From: Diplolepis rosae
Taxonomy: Eukaryota; Arthropoda; Insecta; Hymenoptera; Diplolepididae
Length of the DNA: 64,000 nucleotides
Direction of reading: 5' to 3'
Assembly: GCA_030998225.1 (NCBI GenBank)
Contig: JAPYXD010000170.1
Location: 62,001-126,000 of the forward strand
A program made the position numbers and the translations under genes. Shown piece after piece: positions 21,262 through 31,240 of this stretch. Under the pieces are notes generated by a model, which saw only the letters and a program-made list of their open reading frames with translations, searched no databases and was not told the origin of the DNA. Position 1 is the stretch's first letter. Each line of letters begins with the position of its first letter.

Positions 21262-21554
21262 TGCGAACTTCATCTCCTCAAGTTCTATTCACAGCACCTT
21301 TTACTCTGAACAGTAAATGCGGGACGAGAGAGAGACGCACTGATCGTAAACAATGACAACACTACTTTATTCAAGTTACATAGGTTAATATATAAACGTT
21401 TACACGTAGACAGGAATCTCTGGCACTTCGCGTGTGCCGGCCAGCAAGCCACTAACTAACTAGATATTCGACTCTCCTGGTCGCGCGGCGGTATCCCCAC
21501 TCCCACGGCAGGAAGAGGAACCTAAGCACTAACCCCCCCCCCCCCCCCCCCCCA
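21262..21554 (-). repeat. 3' LTR of the gypsy element
   Basis: Similar along its length to 26387-26645, sharing 'aacttcatctcctcaag' and 'cgcactgatcgtaaacaatg'. It carries an extra ~20 bp near 21415, and its far end is replaced by a run of 21 C (21533-21553) where the other LTR reads gcgctccccaca. On the minus strand that run sits at the junction of polypurine tract and LTR. Confidence 0.85.
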
Positions 21555-21609
21555 GTGACAACGAATCTTTAATTAATGACATTTCGTGCTTTGAACAGTA
21601 AACTTAAAA

Positions 21610-23363
21610 CTAATTACATTGCAAATAAGGCGATTGCGAGATCACATAATGGTTAGCGAGAGCTATTCTTTGGTACTGGGAGCAAAACGGGCTGATTTTT
21701 TTTAAATAAGTTTTTAACGCAAGAGTCGTTTCTCGGATGCAAGCATGGGAGGAGGAGGGATTATCAGAAACGTAATCAGGTACAAAATAGGCAGGCTTAA
21801 TATTTTCCACGGATACGTTGCGGGGAACTCCGTTAACATCAATCTTAAAGACGCGATCTGAGATGCGATCTAAGACCTTATGAGGACCGGTGTACGGTTG
21901 CTCGAGCGGTACCTTTTGCTTACCGTCACGCGCAAGAAAACGTGTGTACAAGACGCGAGGTCCTTATGTACGAAAACGCGCTTTTTACAATGGTAGCCAA
22001 CAGGAACAGGCTTGACCTGCCTCATGTGCTCGCGAAATTCTTCTAAGAAGATTTGCGGATCGGCGGACTCGTAGTCGGGGAGAACGAATTCACCAGGAAT
22101 CCGGAGCGTTGTTCCATAGACGACCTCGGCGGGGGTGGATCCAGAATCCATTACGCTTGATCGTAGTCCCAAAAGGACAGTGGACAAGGTACGAGACCAC
22201 TGAGGATTCGCGTGGCACATTATGGCTGCTTTTAAGCACCTGTGCCATCTTTCCACCATGTCGTTTGAGGCAGGGTGATAAGCAGTGGTGCGGTTTCTGT
22301 GAGAACCGGTGAGGTTGAGCAGCGCGGAGAACAGGCGAGACTCGAATTGGCTCCCCTGATCGGTTGTAAGGGTTTCAGGTGCTCCGAAACGTGAAATCCA
22401 ACCGTCAACAAAGGCACGGAAAACAATAGTTGCTTCGATGTCGCGTAAGGGAAAAGCTATAGGCCATCTGGAAAATCTGTCGATGATAGTAAGGACGTAC
22501 CTGTACCCCTCGGAAACTGGAAGTGGGCCGACAATGTCCATATGGACGTGTTGAAACCGCGATTCGGGCGCGATAAAATGTGCGGGCTGAAGACAGTTAT
22601 GTCGAGAGACTTTCGACCTCTGGCAAGTGATGCAAGTTTTACACCAACTTTTGACGTCTTTGTAGAGGTTAGGCCAGATATAGCGTTTTCGAATTAGCTT
22701 GTCCGTGGTTTTAGGGCGGGGGGGGGGGGGGGGCTGTGAATGAAAAAGGTCGAAGGTTCTTTTTCGCAAAGGAGCCGGAATGTAGGGGCGAAGCGTGTCC
22801 CCTGAGAGATCACACACGACGGTGGTGTGTTTAGGACCCCATTGGATCTTTTTTAGGTTAAGAGAGCATTTGGGGGAACTCAAGAGATGCCTGAGCTCTT
22901 CGTCGGCTTCTTGTGCCTGCTCTAACTCTATTAGGCTTATATCGGTGGCCAGACGAATAGATTCTATACGAGAGAGAGAATCTGCGACCACGTTGTCCCT
23001 ACCGGGACAACGACAAGTCTGTTGCCGAGGCGAAGTCTTCTCCGAGCGCTGCGTAAAAGCGTAGGAGAGGGGCTTGTGGTCAGTTAAGATTTTAAAATCG
23101 CGGCCCTCCAGAAAATGTCTGAAGTGTTTGATCGCCTCGTAAATAGCGGTAAGCTCGCGATCGTAAGCGCTGTATTTTCTCTGAGTCTGAGAGAATTTAC
23201 GGGAGAAGAACTTTCTTTCGAGAGATTTCCAAATGTTGGAAAGTTTCTGCTCGAGTGTGGTACCCATGTCCATATCGGAGGCATCGGTAAGGATTCTCGT
23301 CTCGGCCTGAGACGAAGAATGACTTAGCAGGGTCGCATTGACGAGCTCCTGCTTGGTGCGCAA
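21610..23363 (-). pseudogene. Gypsy RNase H and integrase region
   Basis: Minus-strand frames 23363-21870 and 21951-21610 overlap with a frameshift near 21,900. RNase H motifs are ILTDASDMDMG, YDRELTAIYEAIKHF and ILTDHKPL. Integrase follows with the CC half of the zinc domain (WCKTCITCQ). The catalytic triad is Asp in MDIVGPLPV, Asp in LTTDQGSQFES and Glu in NDMVERWHR. The N-terminal zinc-binding His pair is damaged: after FHSQ a 16-base G/C run (22718-22733) encodes prolines where a His-Pro-Gly is expected. The last frame carries a GPHKVLDRISDRVFKIDV-type C-terminal integrase module. Integrase inserts element cDNA into chromosomes. Confidence 0.9.
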
Positions 23364-24319
23364 GAACGCTTCTTCGGCCTCGGGGGACCAAAAACTTTAC
23401 GTTTATCATTTTTGCGAGAGTTACGGAGGTATACGAGCAGAGGCTGCTGTATTTGAGCGGCATGCTTCAAGCTGCGACGATAAAAATTAACAAGGCCCAA
23501 AAACCTGCGGAGCTCGGCCACGGTGTGAGGTTTCGGGAAGTCCGAAACTGCTTGGACCTTTTCGAGGGTTGGTCTGAGACCATCCTGATGGACTCTATAG
23601 CCGAGGAAGTCAAGTTCGGTTTGACCGAACTGACATTTAGCGAGGTTAAGCTGAAGCGAGAACTCTCGAAGACGCTGAAGAACGACGTGAAGATGTCTCT
23701 CGTGCTCTTCGAGCGTGGAGGAGGCGACGAGGATATCGTCAATATAAACAAAAACATATTCCAGATCGCCCAATGCTTGGTTGACGTAGCGCTGGAAAGT
23801 CTGACCAGCATTGCAGAGGCCGAACGTCATGACCGAATACTCGAACAGGCCGAAAGGGGTAATTACGGCAGTTTTGGGAATGTCGTCTGGGGCTATAGGA
23901 ATTTGATGGAAAGCCATCTGTAAATCGAGTTTCGAAAATATGGTTTTTCCGAAAAGGTTTGCCGAAAAATCGTGTAAATGTGGCAAGGGATATTTATCAG
24001 GCACGGTGACTGAGTTTAGGCGGCGAAAATCTCCGCAGATTCTCCATGATCCGTCTTTCTTGGGGACCATGTGGAGAGGGGCGGCCCAGGGACTACTGGA
24101 TGGACGACACAATCCATCTTTAACAAGCTTCTGGAATGTCTCTTTTGCAGCCCTGAGTTTTTCTGGAGACAAGCGTCTCGCACGCTCAACAATTGGCGGT
24201 CCCTTGGTAACGACATGATAAAACACATCGTGTTTTTTTAGGTTAAGAGGACGAGCGACCCCGGTTACTTCGTGGAACTCAGGCAGGAGTCTGGATAAAC
24301 TGGAAGAGTCACCTAACAA
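23324..24319 (-). pseudogene. Gypsy reverse transcriptase
   Basis: A 331-codon minus-strand frame with the whole RT core. In order it shows [52 protein letters not shown] (first catalytic Asp), [20 protein letters not shown], and [10 protein letters not shown] with the catalytic YIDD near 23700. [18 protein letters not shown] and [13 protein letters not shown] follow. The end shifts frame into the RNase H region near 23340-23360. Overlap of about ten bases with the protease frame at 24309-24319 marks another frame change. It converts element RNA into DNA in the cytoplasmic particle. Confidence 0.93.
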
Positions 24320-24659
24320 GCTGACTCCAAAAATGGGAGCCAGTCAGGGAATCGACCAATTTGCGTCGAGCAAGATCGGGAATAAGCGCGTAGTGCGCCA
24401 GGAAATCAGCTCCGATAATTGGATATGGGACTGATGCAAGGTGGATATTCCAAGTAAAGTTTCGACGAATGTTAAGATCGAGGGAAAGAAGCTTTTTACC
24501 ATAAGTTAAAACACGTGAATTATTCGCCGCGTATAAGAGCAGGTCTTGGGGGGCTCCTATTGGAGCGTCCCGAGTTGGTAAGAGAGATACGTTAGACCCT
24601 GTGTCGATTAAAAAGGTTAAACCTGACTTGGAGTCCTTAACGTGGAGACGTTTTGACAT
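24309..24659 (-). pseudogene. Gypsy aspartic protease
   Basis: The minus-strand frame begins MSKRLHVKDSKSGLTF and carries LIDTGSNVSLLP, in which DTG is the catalytic aspartate motif of retroviral-type proteases. IIGADFLAHYALI is the second conserved block. It would cleave the Gag-Pol polyprotein. It is separated from the gag remnant upstream by a stop and from RT by a frame change. Confidence 0.88.
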
Positions 24660-24689
24660 AGCGTCGCCAAATTCGACCGTCTCCGAGCG

Positions 24690-25015
24690 GGAAGGCGAGG
24701 TTAGTTTTCCGAAGGTGAGCTAGCTTGCCAAGAGCAAGGCTTTACGCAATTCCGAGCCGCATGTCCATATTTCCTATGGATGAAACATAACGAGGACGCT
24801 GCAGGGCTTTTGGAGCACCTGCGAAAGCGTTCGAATCGAGCTGAGGAGCGTGGTCGAGACTGTGAACGATAATGCGCTGGCCGGTTTAGACGGGCATCTA
24901 ATTGCTCAAGTTTTTGGGCCAGGGCATCTACCTTAGCTTCCAGATTCGAGGAGCATGGCGAGGTAGTACGTCTGGATGAAACGGCGGAGACGGCCTTTTG
25001 TGACCACTACCGGGA
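24690..25015 (-). pseudogene. Gypsy gag C-terminal remnant
   Basis: Translating the minus strand from about 25015 gives a coiled-coil-like segment (AKVDALAQKLEQLDARL). It is followed by a Cys/His block, CFIHRKYGHAARNCVKPC at about 24770-24720, which resembles the gag C terminus of insect gypsy-like elements. The frame then reaches a stop. The N-terminal part of gag is missing, replaced by unrelated sequence beginning at the T run near 25021. Confidence 0.65.
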
Positions 25016-25019
25016 CCAA

Positions 25020-25950
25020 TTTTTTTTTTTTCAATCAGCTGTAAAATGTCAGTTTCGTGCTATGTATTATCGACCATTTTCATCTATCGAGTACTTCTCT
25101 ATAATTAATATTTAAGCTTTTAAAAAATGAAAACTACAAAAATCTTAATTTTTACATAAAATTGATGCTCGTGACCTCTACATTTTTTTTTTAATCTGAA
25201 AAAATTAGGTAAGTATTTTCTCACCTACAGAAACCAATTGTCGCGATATGGCCGCGGACAAACAAAAAAATATTTTTTGTGAAACACCCTAATATATATA
25301 TATATTATTATTATTATTATATATATATATTACTATTATTATATATATATATAAGAATTTGCAAAAATGAACGCGAAGTTAAATATTACATGTGATGAAA
25401 TTGAATTTGAAGCGCTTTACAAATATGAACGCGAAGCTAAATATTACATGATAAGTACTCAAAGAAGGAAACGTACATTAAATACATCGACCGATTGAAA
25501 AGAAAATAGAATTTTAGAAAAAAGGAACTAACCCTAAGCGGGCAACATTATTTCAAGTTTAATTAAAATAAATTTAAATTAATCATTTCGAGTTTAATGA
25601 AAATAAATTTAAATTGGTTAATCCAAGAACGCTACGCGGTGTTCCCCGAAATTTTGCGCGGTGCGTCGAATTAAATATATTCTAATTTGCAGGGAACAAT
25701 TCTAAGAATTGCCTCGGCCCAGACGGAATACGCGGAAAAACCGGACTGGACTGAAGACAGGCGAGTTCGCGGAAAACGGAATGCGTGTTGTTTGAGCGAG
25801 CTACGAGAATCGACGAGCCGATTCTAGGAATATCAATGTTGACATTGGCGTTTTTAAAGGTTATGTGGCAACATTGCCTGATAAACTTATAGCGAATAGT
25901 CTACATAACCAATATTGACACTTGACAATGATAAATTATAAATTATAAAT
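25020..25950 (+). other. Unrecognised segment inside the gypsy element
   Basis: Between the gag remnant and the leader there is about 0.9 kb that does not look like gag. It contains a T run at its edge, a (TA)n/(ATT)n microsatellite at 25291-25353, and a short duplicated phrase ('atgaacgcgaag.taaatat' near 25367 and 25427). It could be an insertion or a rearranged leader. Confidence 0.45.
25291..25353 (+). repeat. (TA)n / (ATT)n microsatellite
   Basis: Alternating blocks of ta and att units, with ta-att-ta-(att/act)-ta organisation. Confidence 0.95.
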
Positions 25951-26026
25951 AAAGGATATAATTAAGCGGGTAAATTTGGAACCCGGCTGGAACGTCGGAA
26001 CGATGACTTTTTCCCTCTTTTAAAGG

Positions 26027-26197
26027 AACAAGGCGCCGGTGACGATGGCTTCACGCATCGCATGGTGATAAATTTGTTGCAGAAACAAGGCGCCGGTGAC
26101 GATTGCTTCACGCATCCCACGGTGATAAATTTATTGCAGGAACAAGGCGCCGGTGACGATGGCTTCACGCATCCAACGGCGTTAAACTTATTGCAAG
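26027..26197 (+). repeat. 57-bp tandem repeat, three units
   Basis: The units start at 26027, 26084 and 26141 with 'aacaaggcgccggtgacgat' and differ at a few bases. The period of 57 bp is 19 codons. The frame GAGDDGFTHP.INLLQ is open through all units on the plus strand and continues open to 26391. It lies between the primer-binding-site candidate and the rest of the gypsy element. The protein-like frame matches nothing I recognise. Confidence 0.9.
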
Positions 26198-26357
26198 TGC
26201 ATGAGCAGCAGGTTATGGAGACTGCTGAGGGAGCGGCTCACTGGCAGGAAACAAAACTATATGAGAGAGTGAAGAACTTGATGTATACTCATCTCTGGTG
26301 TGTGGATCAGCTGCAGATGACAGGAACTGCATTACTGCAGACGTCTCGACCCGCAGA

Positions 26358-26374
26358 TCACGTCGGGGTCACCA
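26358..26374 (-). other. Candidate primer-binding site
   Basis: On the minus strand, 12 bases after the end of the 5' LTR, the sequence TGGTGACCCCGACGTGA begins with TGG and could pair with a tRNA 3' end, as LTR-element primer-binding sites do. I did not identify the tRNA. Confidence 0.55.
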
Positions 26375-26386
26375 CTATGGAGAGTT

Positions 26387-26645
26387 TGTAAACTTCATCT
26401 CCTCAAGGTCTATTCACAGCACCTTTTACTCTGAACAGTAAATGCGGGACGAGAGAGAGACGCACTGATCGTAAACAATGACAACACTACTTTATTCAAG
26501 TTACATAGGTTAATATATAAACGTTTACACGTAGACAGCAAGCCAGCAAGCCAATAACTAACTAGAGAGTCGACTCCCCTGGTCGCACCGCGGTATCCCC
26601 ACTCCCATGCCAGGAGTGGGAACCTAAGCACTAGCGCTCCCCACA
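26387..26645 (-). repeat. 5' LTR of the gypsy element
   Basis: Begins TG and ends CA on either strand (plus strand tgtaaacttcatctcc to gctccccaca). It is similar to 21262-21554. As the minus-strand element's 5' LTR it lies next to the primer-binding-site candidate. Confidence 0.85.
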
Positions 26646-27038
26646 GTTCTATATGATTTTTCATGACGAAATAGCATTTTTTACACATTTTCAGGCCATT
26701 ATTCGATAAGGGTGGCTTATCTAATTTCGTCCCCTATTTTTTGAGGATGCCAACCTTTCGGGGATCGCAAAACCCATTTATAGAAACATGAAATTTTGCT
26801 CTTAGCGAACCTGCTTGAGATGAAATAGCAATTTTTCCACTTTTTAAGTCATTACGGGATGTTTTCCACCCCTGGAATTAAAAACTTTAAAATTTTTTGG
26901 TACAGATCGTATTTTTGTGGCACCTTGAATTCTATACATACCCAAAGTTTTGGTTTTTGAAGGAATTTTTTTTTCTTGGTTAAATGAACGTTCAAAACTG
27001 TATTTTTATCTCTTTTTTATCTCTCTATCTGTCTTCAG
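26646..27038 (+). other. Intron 2, distal part
   Basis: The part 26660-26830 is an inverted relative of the tandem units at 14036-14445 (shared 'attattcgataaggg' and 'atctaatttcgtcccctatt'). The phrase 'aatgaacgttcaaaactgta' at 26983-27002 matches one arm of the palindromic MITE at 55862-56068. A pyrimidine-rich tract (tctctctatctgtcttcag) leads into exon 3. Confidence 0.55.
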
Positions 27039-27229
27039 GCAAAAAAAGATAACGAGGCAAAAGTCGCCGGTTTTGTACCGATTTTTGGAGCATCTCCTGA
27101 GGAAGAAAAGGAATCGCTACTGAAGAATGTCCTTTGGCAGATGGATGAAGATCGTAAAACTGGAGCTTTGAAGCAATTACAAGGTCACATGTGGCGTCAG
27201 GCTTATGAATCCGGTGCAGTTAAGGGCCA
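27039..27229 (+). CDS. Enoph1: Enolase-phosphatase E1, exon 3
   Basis: A 191-bp exon with acceptor CTTCAG and donor CA|GTAAGT, ending in phase 2. It encodes the cap-domain segment with VAGFVPIFGASPEEEKES, VLWQMDEDRKTGALKQLQG and HMWRQAYESGAVKG. The QMxxDRKTxALKQLQGHMWR block is highly characteristic of enolase-phosphatase E1 and of no other HAD group I know. It lies 18 kb from exon 2. The codon split here (CA) is completed by T at the start of exon 4 to give His. Confidence 0.95.
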
Positions 27230-27679
27230 GTAAGTGTACATTTCACTTTTGTTTAAATGGAATTTGAAAGCTAAAAGTTATACAAAATTTTGGAAAATAT
27301 ATCTAAGTGCATTGAAAATAGTTTTAAAGTTAATATATTTGTCACAATATGTGTGATATAGATATGAATTTTCTCAATAATTGCATATAAAAAAATTATT
27401 AAAAAAAATTATTATTCTCTTTATTTTTATTATTATATTTTATACTTTTAGTTTTTTGAACTGCGAGGTGAATAAAATTTGTTTGGCTCACTTGCAAAAT
27501 ATTCAGAAGCAAATCAAAATGTTCATTTTTACTTAAACAAATATTAGTCAAAAATATTTCAAAATATTAAAAAGTTTATAAATAAGTTATCTCATTCAAT
27601 CATTTAAACACTTCAAGGCTAAGGTTGTTGAACTTTATTATATTGTAATGTCTCCAATAAACACTCCTTAAAATTGAAG
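27230..27679 (+). other. Intron 3, proximal part, no gene
   Basis: Very AT-rich sequence with nothing recognised. Confidence 0.5.
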
Positions 27680-28895
27680 GGAGGAAAGTCTATAGGAGGT
27701 AAGCGACATTTTTTTCGAAAATGAGTTATTAATAGTTTCGATTATTCTTAATATAGGCTGTCATCGCACTGTTTACAAAAATGCGAAATTGTTTCTAGTT
27801 TTTTTTTATCGATTTTAAAAGTCGGCCTCGGAGGTAACTTAATGGGTCTGGAAAGTCTAGAGGAGGTAACTCCCTATGGTGCTTTATAGAGGTCTCGCGT
27901 TTTTCGACGCTTTAGGAAACTAGAGTAGTTATGCGCGAGGTGGTTAACCCCTGACAATTTTGCCCAATTAACAATTAAAAGCAAGCAGAATGTTATTCCT
28001 TATACTTTTATAGATAAAATTATGTATAATAACTTATTCTTTCGTTTTCCCTAGCGGACTCTATTCTATTCTATTCTATTCTATTCCCTAGAATACTCTG
28101 ACCGTTCTCTGACTGTTCTCTGACCATTTTCTGACCTCGCATTATTATGGCTAAGAACGGTTGAAAAATCATTTAAAGCATTGCAATTATGATTCTGCGA
28201 CTAAATTTGAATCAGCAGATGTAGGAATAAATACAACAATTTTATTTTTCAGCGTTAAAAACTAAAAAACATCTTATACCAGTCATTGAAGGCAGTTCAG
28301 TGGTTCACAATTAGCGGAACGTCTCCACCGTCAAGGTTGTTTATTAGTTGGAGTGCGACACAACTACTTTTTATCTCACTTCTACCAATGGTCAATCGTG
28401 ACGGTAGAGACATTCAGCCAATTATGAACCACTGCACTACCTTTAATGACAGGTATACGATGTTTTTCTAGCTTTTATCGCTGAAAAATAAAATTATATT
28501 ATTTATTCCTAAACCTTTTAATTCTAACTTCGCCAAAGAATGATAATTGCAATCCTTTGAATGTTTTTTTTTATCGTTTTTAGCCATAATAATATGAGGT
28601 CAGAGTATAACACCGCAACGTACCATTATGAGCGAAAATAAGGGTAAAAGCATTGAACTACCTTCTCTAAACGTTTAGGATCCATAGAGTTACCTCTTCC
28701 CTGACTTTGGAAAATTATAAGAAACAAACAGTTTACTCTTTTGAGACAATTTGGATATGTTATCAAGCTTTACTAAAATTACATTTAAAACAGTTGACGT
28801 CAGTGTCCAGCGCAAATTAAAATAATGCGAGCGTTCTTCCGTCGCCGTATAGAATTTCAGAAATGGCGCTCACCTCCTATAGACTTTCGATCATT
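27680..28895. mobile_element. Long imperfect foldback element (about 1.2 kb)
   Basis: The outer arms are inverted: 'ggaaagtctataggaggtaa' near 27681 against its complement near 28890-28862. Next comes 'ggaggtaactcc.tatgg' near 27860 against 28695-28675, then 'ctctgacct.' through 'attattatggct' near 28130-28150 against 28610-28580. The innermost arms meet around 28340. Arms therefore run almost to the centre, giving a hairpin with loops. No protein is encoded; the 61-codon frame at 28286 crosses the palindrome centre. Target duplications were not resolved. Confidence 0.7.
28063..28087 (+). repeat. (TTCTA)n microsatellite
   Basis: About five units of ttcta inside the left arm of the foldback element, followed by a degenerate 'tctctgac..tt' repeat to 28135. 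Confidence 0.9.
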
Positions 28896-29622
28896 CAGAT
28901 TATTTAATTAAGGACTTGTGCCGCATCGGTCAGGTGACTATGCAAAAAAAAATTACTGAGTTTAATTTATGCAACTTCCTTTTGAAAATAATATTTATTT
29001 TTTTGCTGAAATTTTAGTATATAATGAAAAACATCTTAAGGTAGGTCTCGTGATTACTGTGAATAATTCCTTTGCTACATCTAGCTAAAAAGAAGACGCA
29101 GGACCTCTCTCAGCTGTCCCTCTATTATATCCTAAAATTTCAGGATGAAGTAATTATTATTTTTAAAGAGAAGTTGCGAAAACTAAAAAAAGTAAATTTT
29201 TTGTTCATTCAAAATTTCAAGTAAACAGAACGTTTGTTTTGGTCTAAATCTAATCATTTTGGTAATTTAAGAATTCGGATTGTTTCGGATTACTTGAAAT
29301 TTAGAATTATAGTTTTTCTTAAACGTTAAAGGCACGTCATTGACTTGACTTCATCCAATACTTTTCGTCCTTCCCAGTTTTAAATTAATGACTCTAATGG
29401 ATTTTGCATACTAGATAAACATACCTTGCACTTTCTTTTACGTTTATCTGCTATGAAAAATCCATTTGAGTTATCAATTTAAGAATATAATAATAAGAAT
29501 TGTGATTTTGAGTTTGTGGTGTTATAAATTTGAATTCTGATTCAACTTTTTTTGTTCATAGTCTCCGGACTGATGTGGTTAACTGCCTTGGATAATATTT
29601 GAGTGTTCGCACGCGAAAAAAA
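28896..29622 (+). other. Intron 3 segment, no gene
   Basis: AT-rich sequence with no motif or repeat recognised. Confidence 0.5.
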
Positions 29623-29946
29623 TCCTACACTACTGGTTACTTCTATCTACACGACTCAGTCGTGTAGCTGAAAAAAAATATCACCTACACGACTGAGTAG
29701 TGTAGTGGCACGAATCAATCGTTTTTCGGCAGTAACTATTCGTGTCAGCCTCACGAATGCTGCTACAGTCAAGAATAGTGCCGTCTACACTGCTCTGTAG
29801 TATTGCTACAAGACTGAGTCGTGTGGGTCACACGAATCTTTTCGACTGGCATAACGGAAATTTTTTAGAGTGACAGTTGTAATTATTATGTGTTTTTGAT
29901 CTTTTTTTTAAACAGAAGATCAAACAAAGTAACCAGTAGTGTAGGA
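29623..29946. mobile_element. 324-bp MITE with internal palindromes
   Basis: The ends are perfect 18-bp inverted repeats, TCCTACACTACTGGTTAC at 29623-29640 and its complement at 29929-29946. Inside are repeats of 'acacgactcagtcgtgt' and related 'cacgaat' motifs, including an internal palindrome at 29652-29672. No coding region is present. The flanking bases do not show an obvious duplication. Confidence 0.8.
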
Positions 29947-29979
29947 CTTTCTCCGTGTACACAACATCGTAATAGAGAA

Positions 29980-30335
29980 TTTTCTGCCAAACTTTCTCAT
30001 TATACTTCAGGCCATGGACCAACCGAACCACGTGACTAGATTCCTACCTCACCAGTTTTTCATTTTCGGTAATCCCATTTCCACACAAAATTAGATACCG
30101 AGTTTAAAACTTGTTAAATTAAATAAAATACAGCAAAATAGGTTTGTTTGGTCATAAGTGTTTATAAGTATGGAATTACTTTTATCACACACCTGTTTTG
30201 GTGCATTTTATTATTTTTACAAATTTTCGACTCTGTACCTCATTTTGCATACAAATCGGGTTACCCAAATCGAAATGCCGGTAAGGGAGAAATTTCGTCA
30301 CGTTGTCCGGTTTGTCCATGGCCTTAATTTTATTT
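29980..30335. repeat. Inverted pair of a dispersed repeat just upstream of exon 4
   Basis: The part 29985-30140 (minus) and the part 30150-30335 (plus) are inverted copies of the repeat also seen at 2310-2450. The right copy ends at 'gtttgtccatggcc', only about 20 bases from the exon 4 acceptor, so the intron's branch-point region overlaps the repeat. The spacer between arms is about ten bases. Confidence 0.7.
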
Positions 30336-30345
30336 TATTGCTTAG

Positions 30346-30478
30346 TGTCTATGAAGACGTACCCAAAGCACTGGAATCGTGGACAGATGGAGGGCGAAAA
30401 GTCTACATTTACTCGAGTGGCAGTATCGAAGCACAAAAATTACTTTTCAGTCATTCGCAAAACAATGATTTGACAAAG
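30346..30478 (+). CDS. Enoph1: Enolase-phosphatase E1, exon 4
   Basis: Acceptor TGCTTAG and donor AAG|GTGACT. The first base completes a His codon, then 44 codons encode VYEDVPKALESW, RKVYIYSSGSIEAQKLLF and SHSQNNDLTK. YIYSSGS is HAD motif II, in which the Ser/Gly loop binds the substrate phosphate. The exon ends in phase 0. A short upstream open frame starting at 30158 belongs to the adjacent repeat and only reaches this exon by running through its acceptor. Confidence 0.95.
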
Positions 30479-30819
30479 GTGACTTCAAATTTTATGTAAT
30501 AGACATTATTTCAAATAACATACAACATGAATGGGAACAACAAAATGGGCCAAGTATCAACTTTTCAAAAATGCTATCAGTGGATCAAGAATGCAGAATA
30601 ATTTGAATACACATTCCAACATAAAGCTCTTTCCTCATTCTGCTCCACTAGAATTGCGTCCCGGCAGGAGAAAGTAGAACTGCGAACCCTACCTCCACCA
30701 CAGCGCGCGAAGTTGTTTCCTGTGACCTCTTGGCTGACCGCCTGGGGATATAATCCTATTGTGATTAGGCTGACCCAAAAGAATTGAATTTTACAAAATA
30801 ATTTTTTTTAAATTTTGTA
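30479..30819 (+). other. Intron 4, proximal part, half of an inverted repeat pair
   Basis: The part 30650-30752 ('gaattgcgtcc.gg' to 'gacctcttggctgaccgcct') is inverted relative to 33207-33300. The pair brackets the Tc1-like element. No gene is seen. Confidence 0.6.
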
Positions 30820-30900
30820 ATCGAAAGACCCGAGCTCGAATCCCGGCACAGTCGAAAGCGTCTCTGTTTCCACAGAAATATTTTAAATGCTTCAAAAATA
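30820..30900 (+). repeat. tRNA-headed SINE-like fragment
   Basis: Contains the 3' half of the head (aatcgaaagacccgagctcg, with the B-box-like element) and the start of the body (cgaaagcgtctctgtttcca). The D-arm half is absent. Confidence 0.6.
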
Positions 30901-31160
30901 ATTTCTTAATGTTATATTCGTAATCCACGCTTCACTATGATTATGCACATATACTATTTTTCGCAATTATATATGCTCTTAACTGACGAAGAAATTACAT
31001 GTATTTCATATTTACATATTTTATACTATTTAAATTTAGTTTAAATTATAAAATAATGTATAAAACATTCGGGTAAGTGTCCCCACATTTTTTAAACATT
31101 ACAGTATCATAAAAAAAAATAAAAACCAATACTTTCTCATATGATGAGAATGTAAAAAAT
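30901..31160 (+). other. Intron 4 segment, no gene
   Basis: AT-rich, nothing recognised apart from SINE fragments on both sides. Confidence 0.45.
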
Positions 31161-31240
31161 TCTAATTTAAAGAATTTGAAATCTTTTTGTGGAAAATGAG
31201 ACGCTTTCGACTGTGCCGGGATTCGAGCCTGGATAAAGTG
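31161..31240 (-). repeat. tRNA-headed SINE-like fragment
   Basis: Minus-strand fragment with the body motif 'aaagaatttgaaatcttttt' and the B-box half 'gggattcgagcctgg'. It is oriented opposite to the fragment at 30820. Confidence 0.6.

Larger units (their letters stand above)
21262..26645 (-). mobile_element. Ty3/gypsy LTR retrotransposon, minus strand, decayed
   Basis: Two related terminal repeats (21262-21554 and 26387-26645) bracket, in minus-strand order, a primer-binding-site candidate, leader repeats, a foreign or unrecognised stretch, a gag remnant, protease, reverse transcriptase/RNase H and integrase. The domain order PR-RT-RH-IN is diagnostic of Ty3/gypsy. No envelope gene is seen. 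The pol region is split over at least three frames. No target duplication is evident at the outer borders. Confidence 0.93.

Noticed and set aside
23453..23923. Plus-strand frame of 156 codons over the gypsy RT
   Set aside because: It is antisense to clear RT motifs on the minus strand and has no domain of its own.
26062..26391. Plus-strand 109-codon frame as a host gene
   Set aside because: It lies between the gypsy LTR and leader, is built largely from the 57-bp repeat and has no recognised domain. It is reported as a repeat and a finding, not as a gene.
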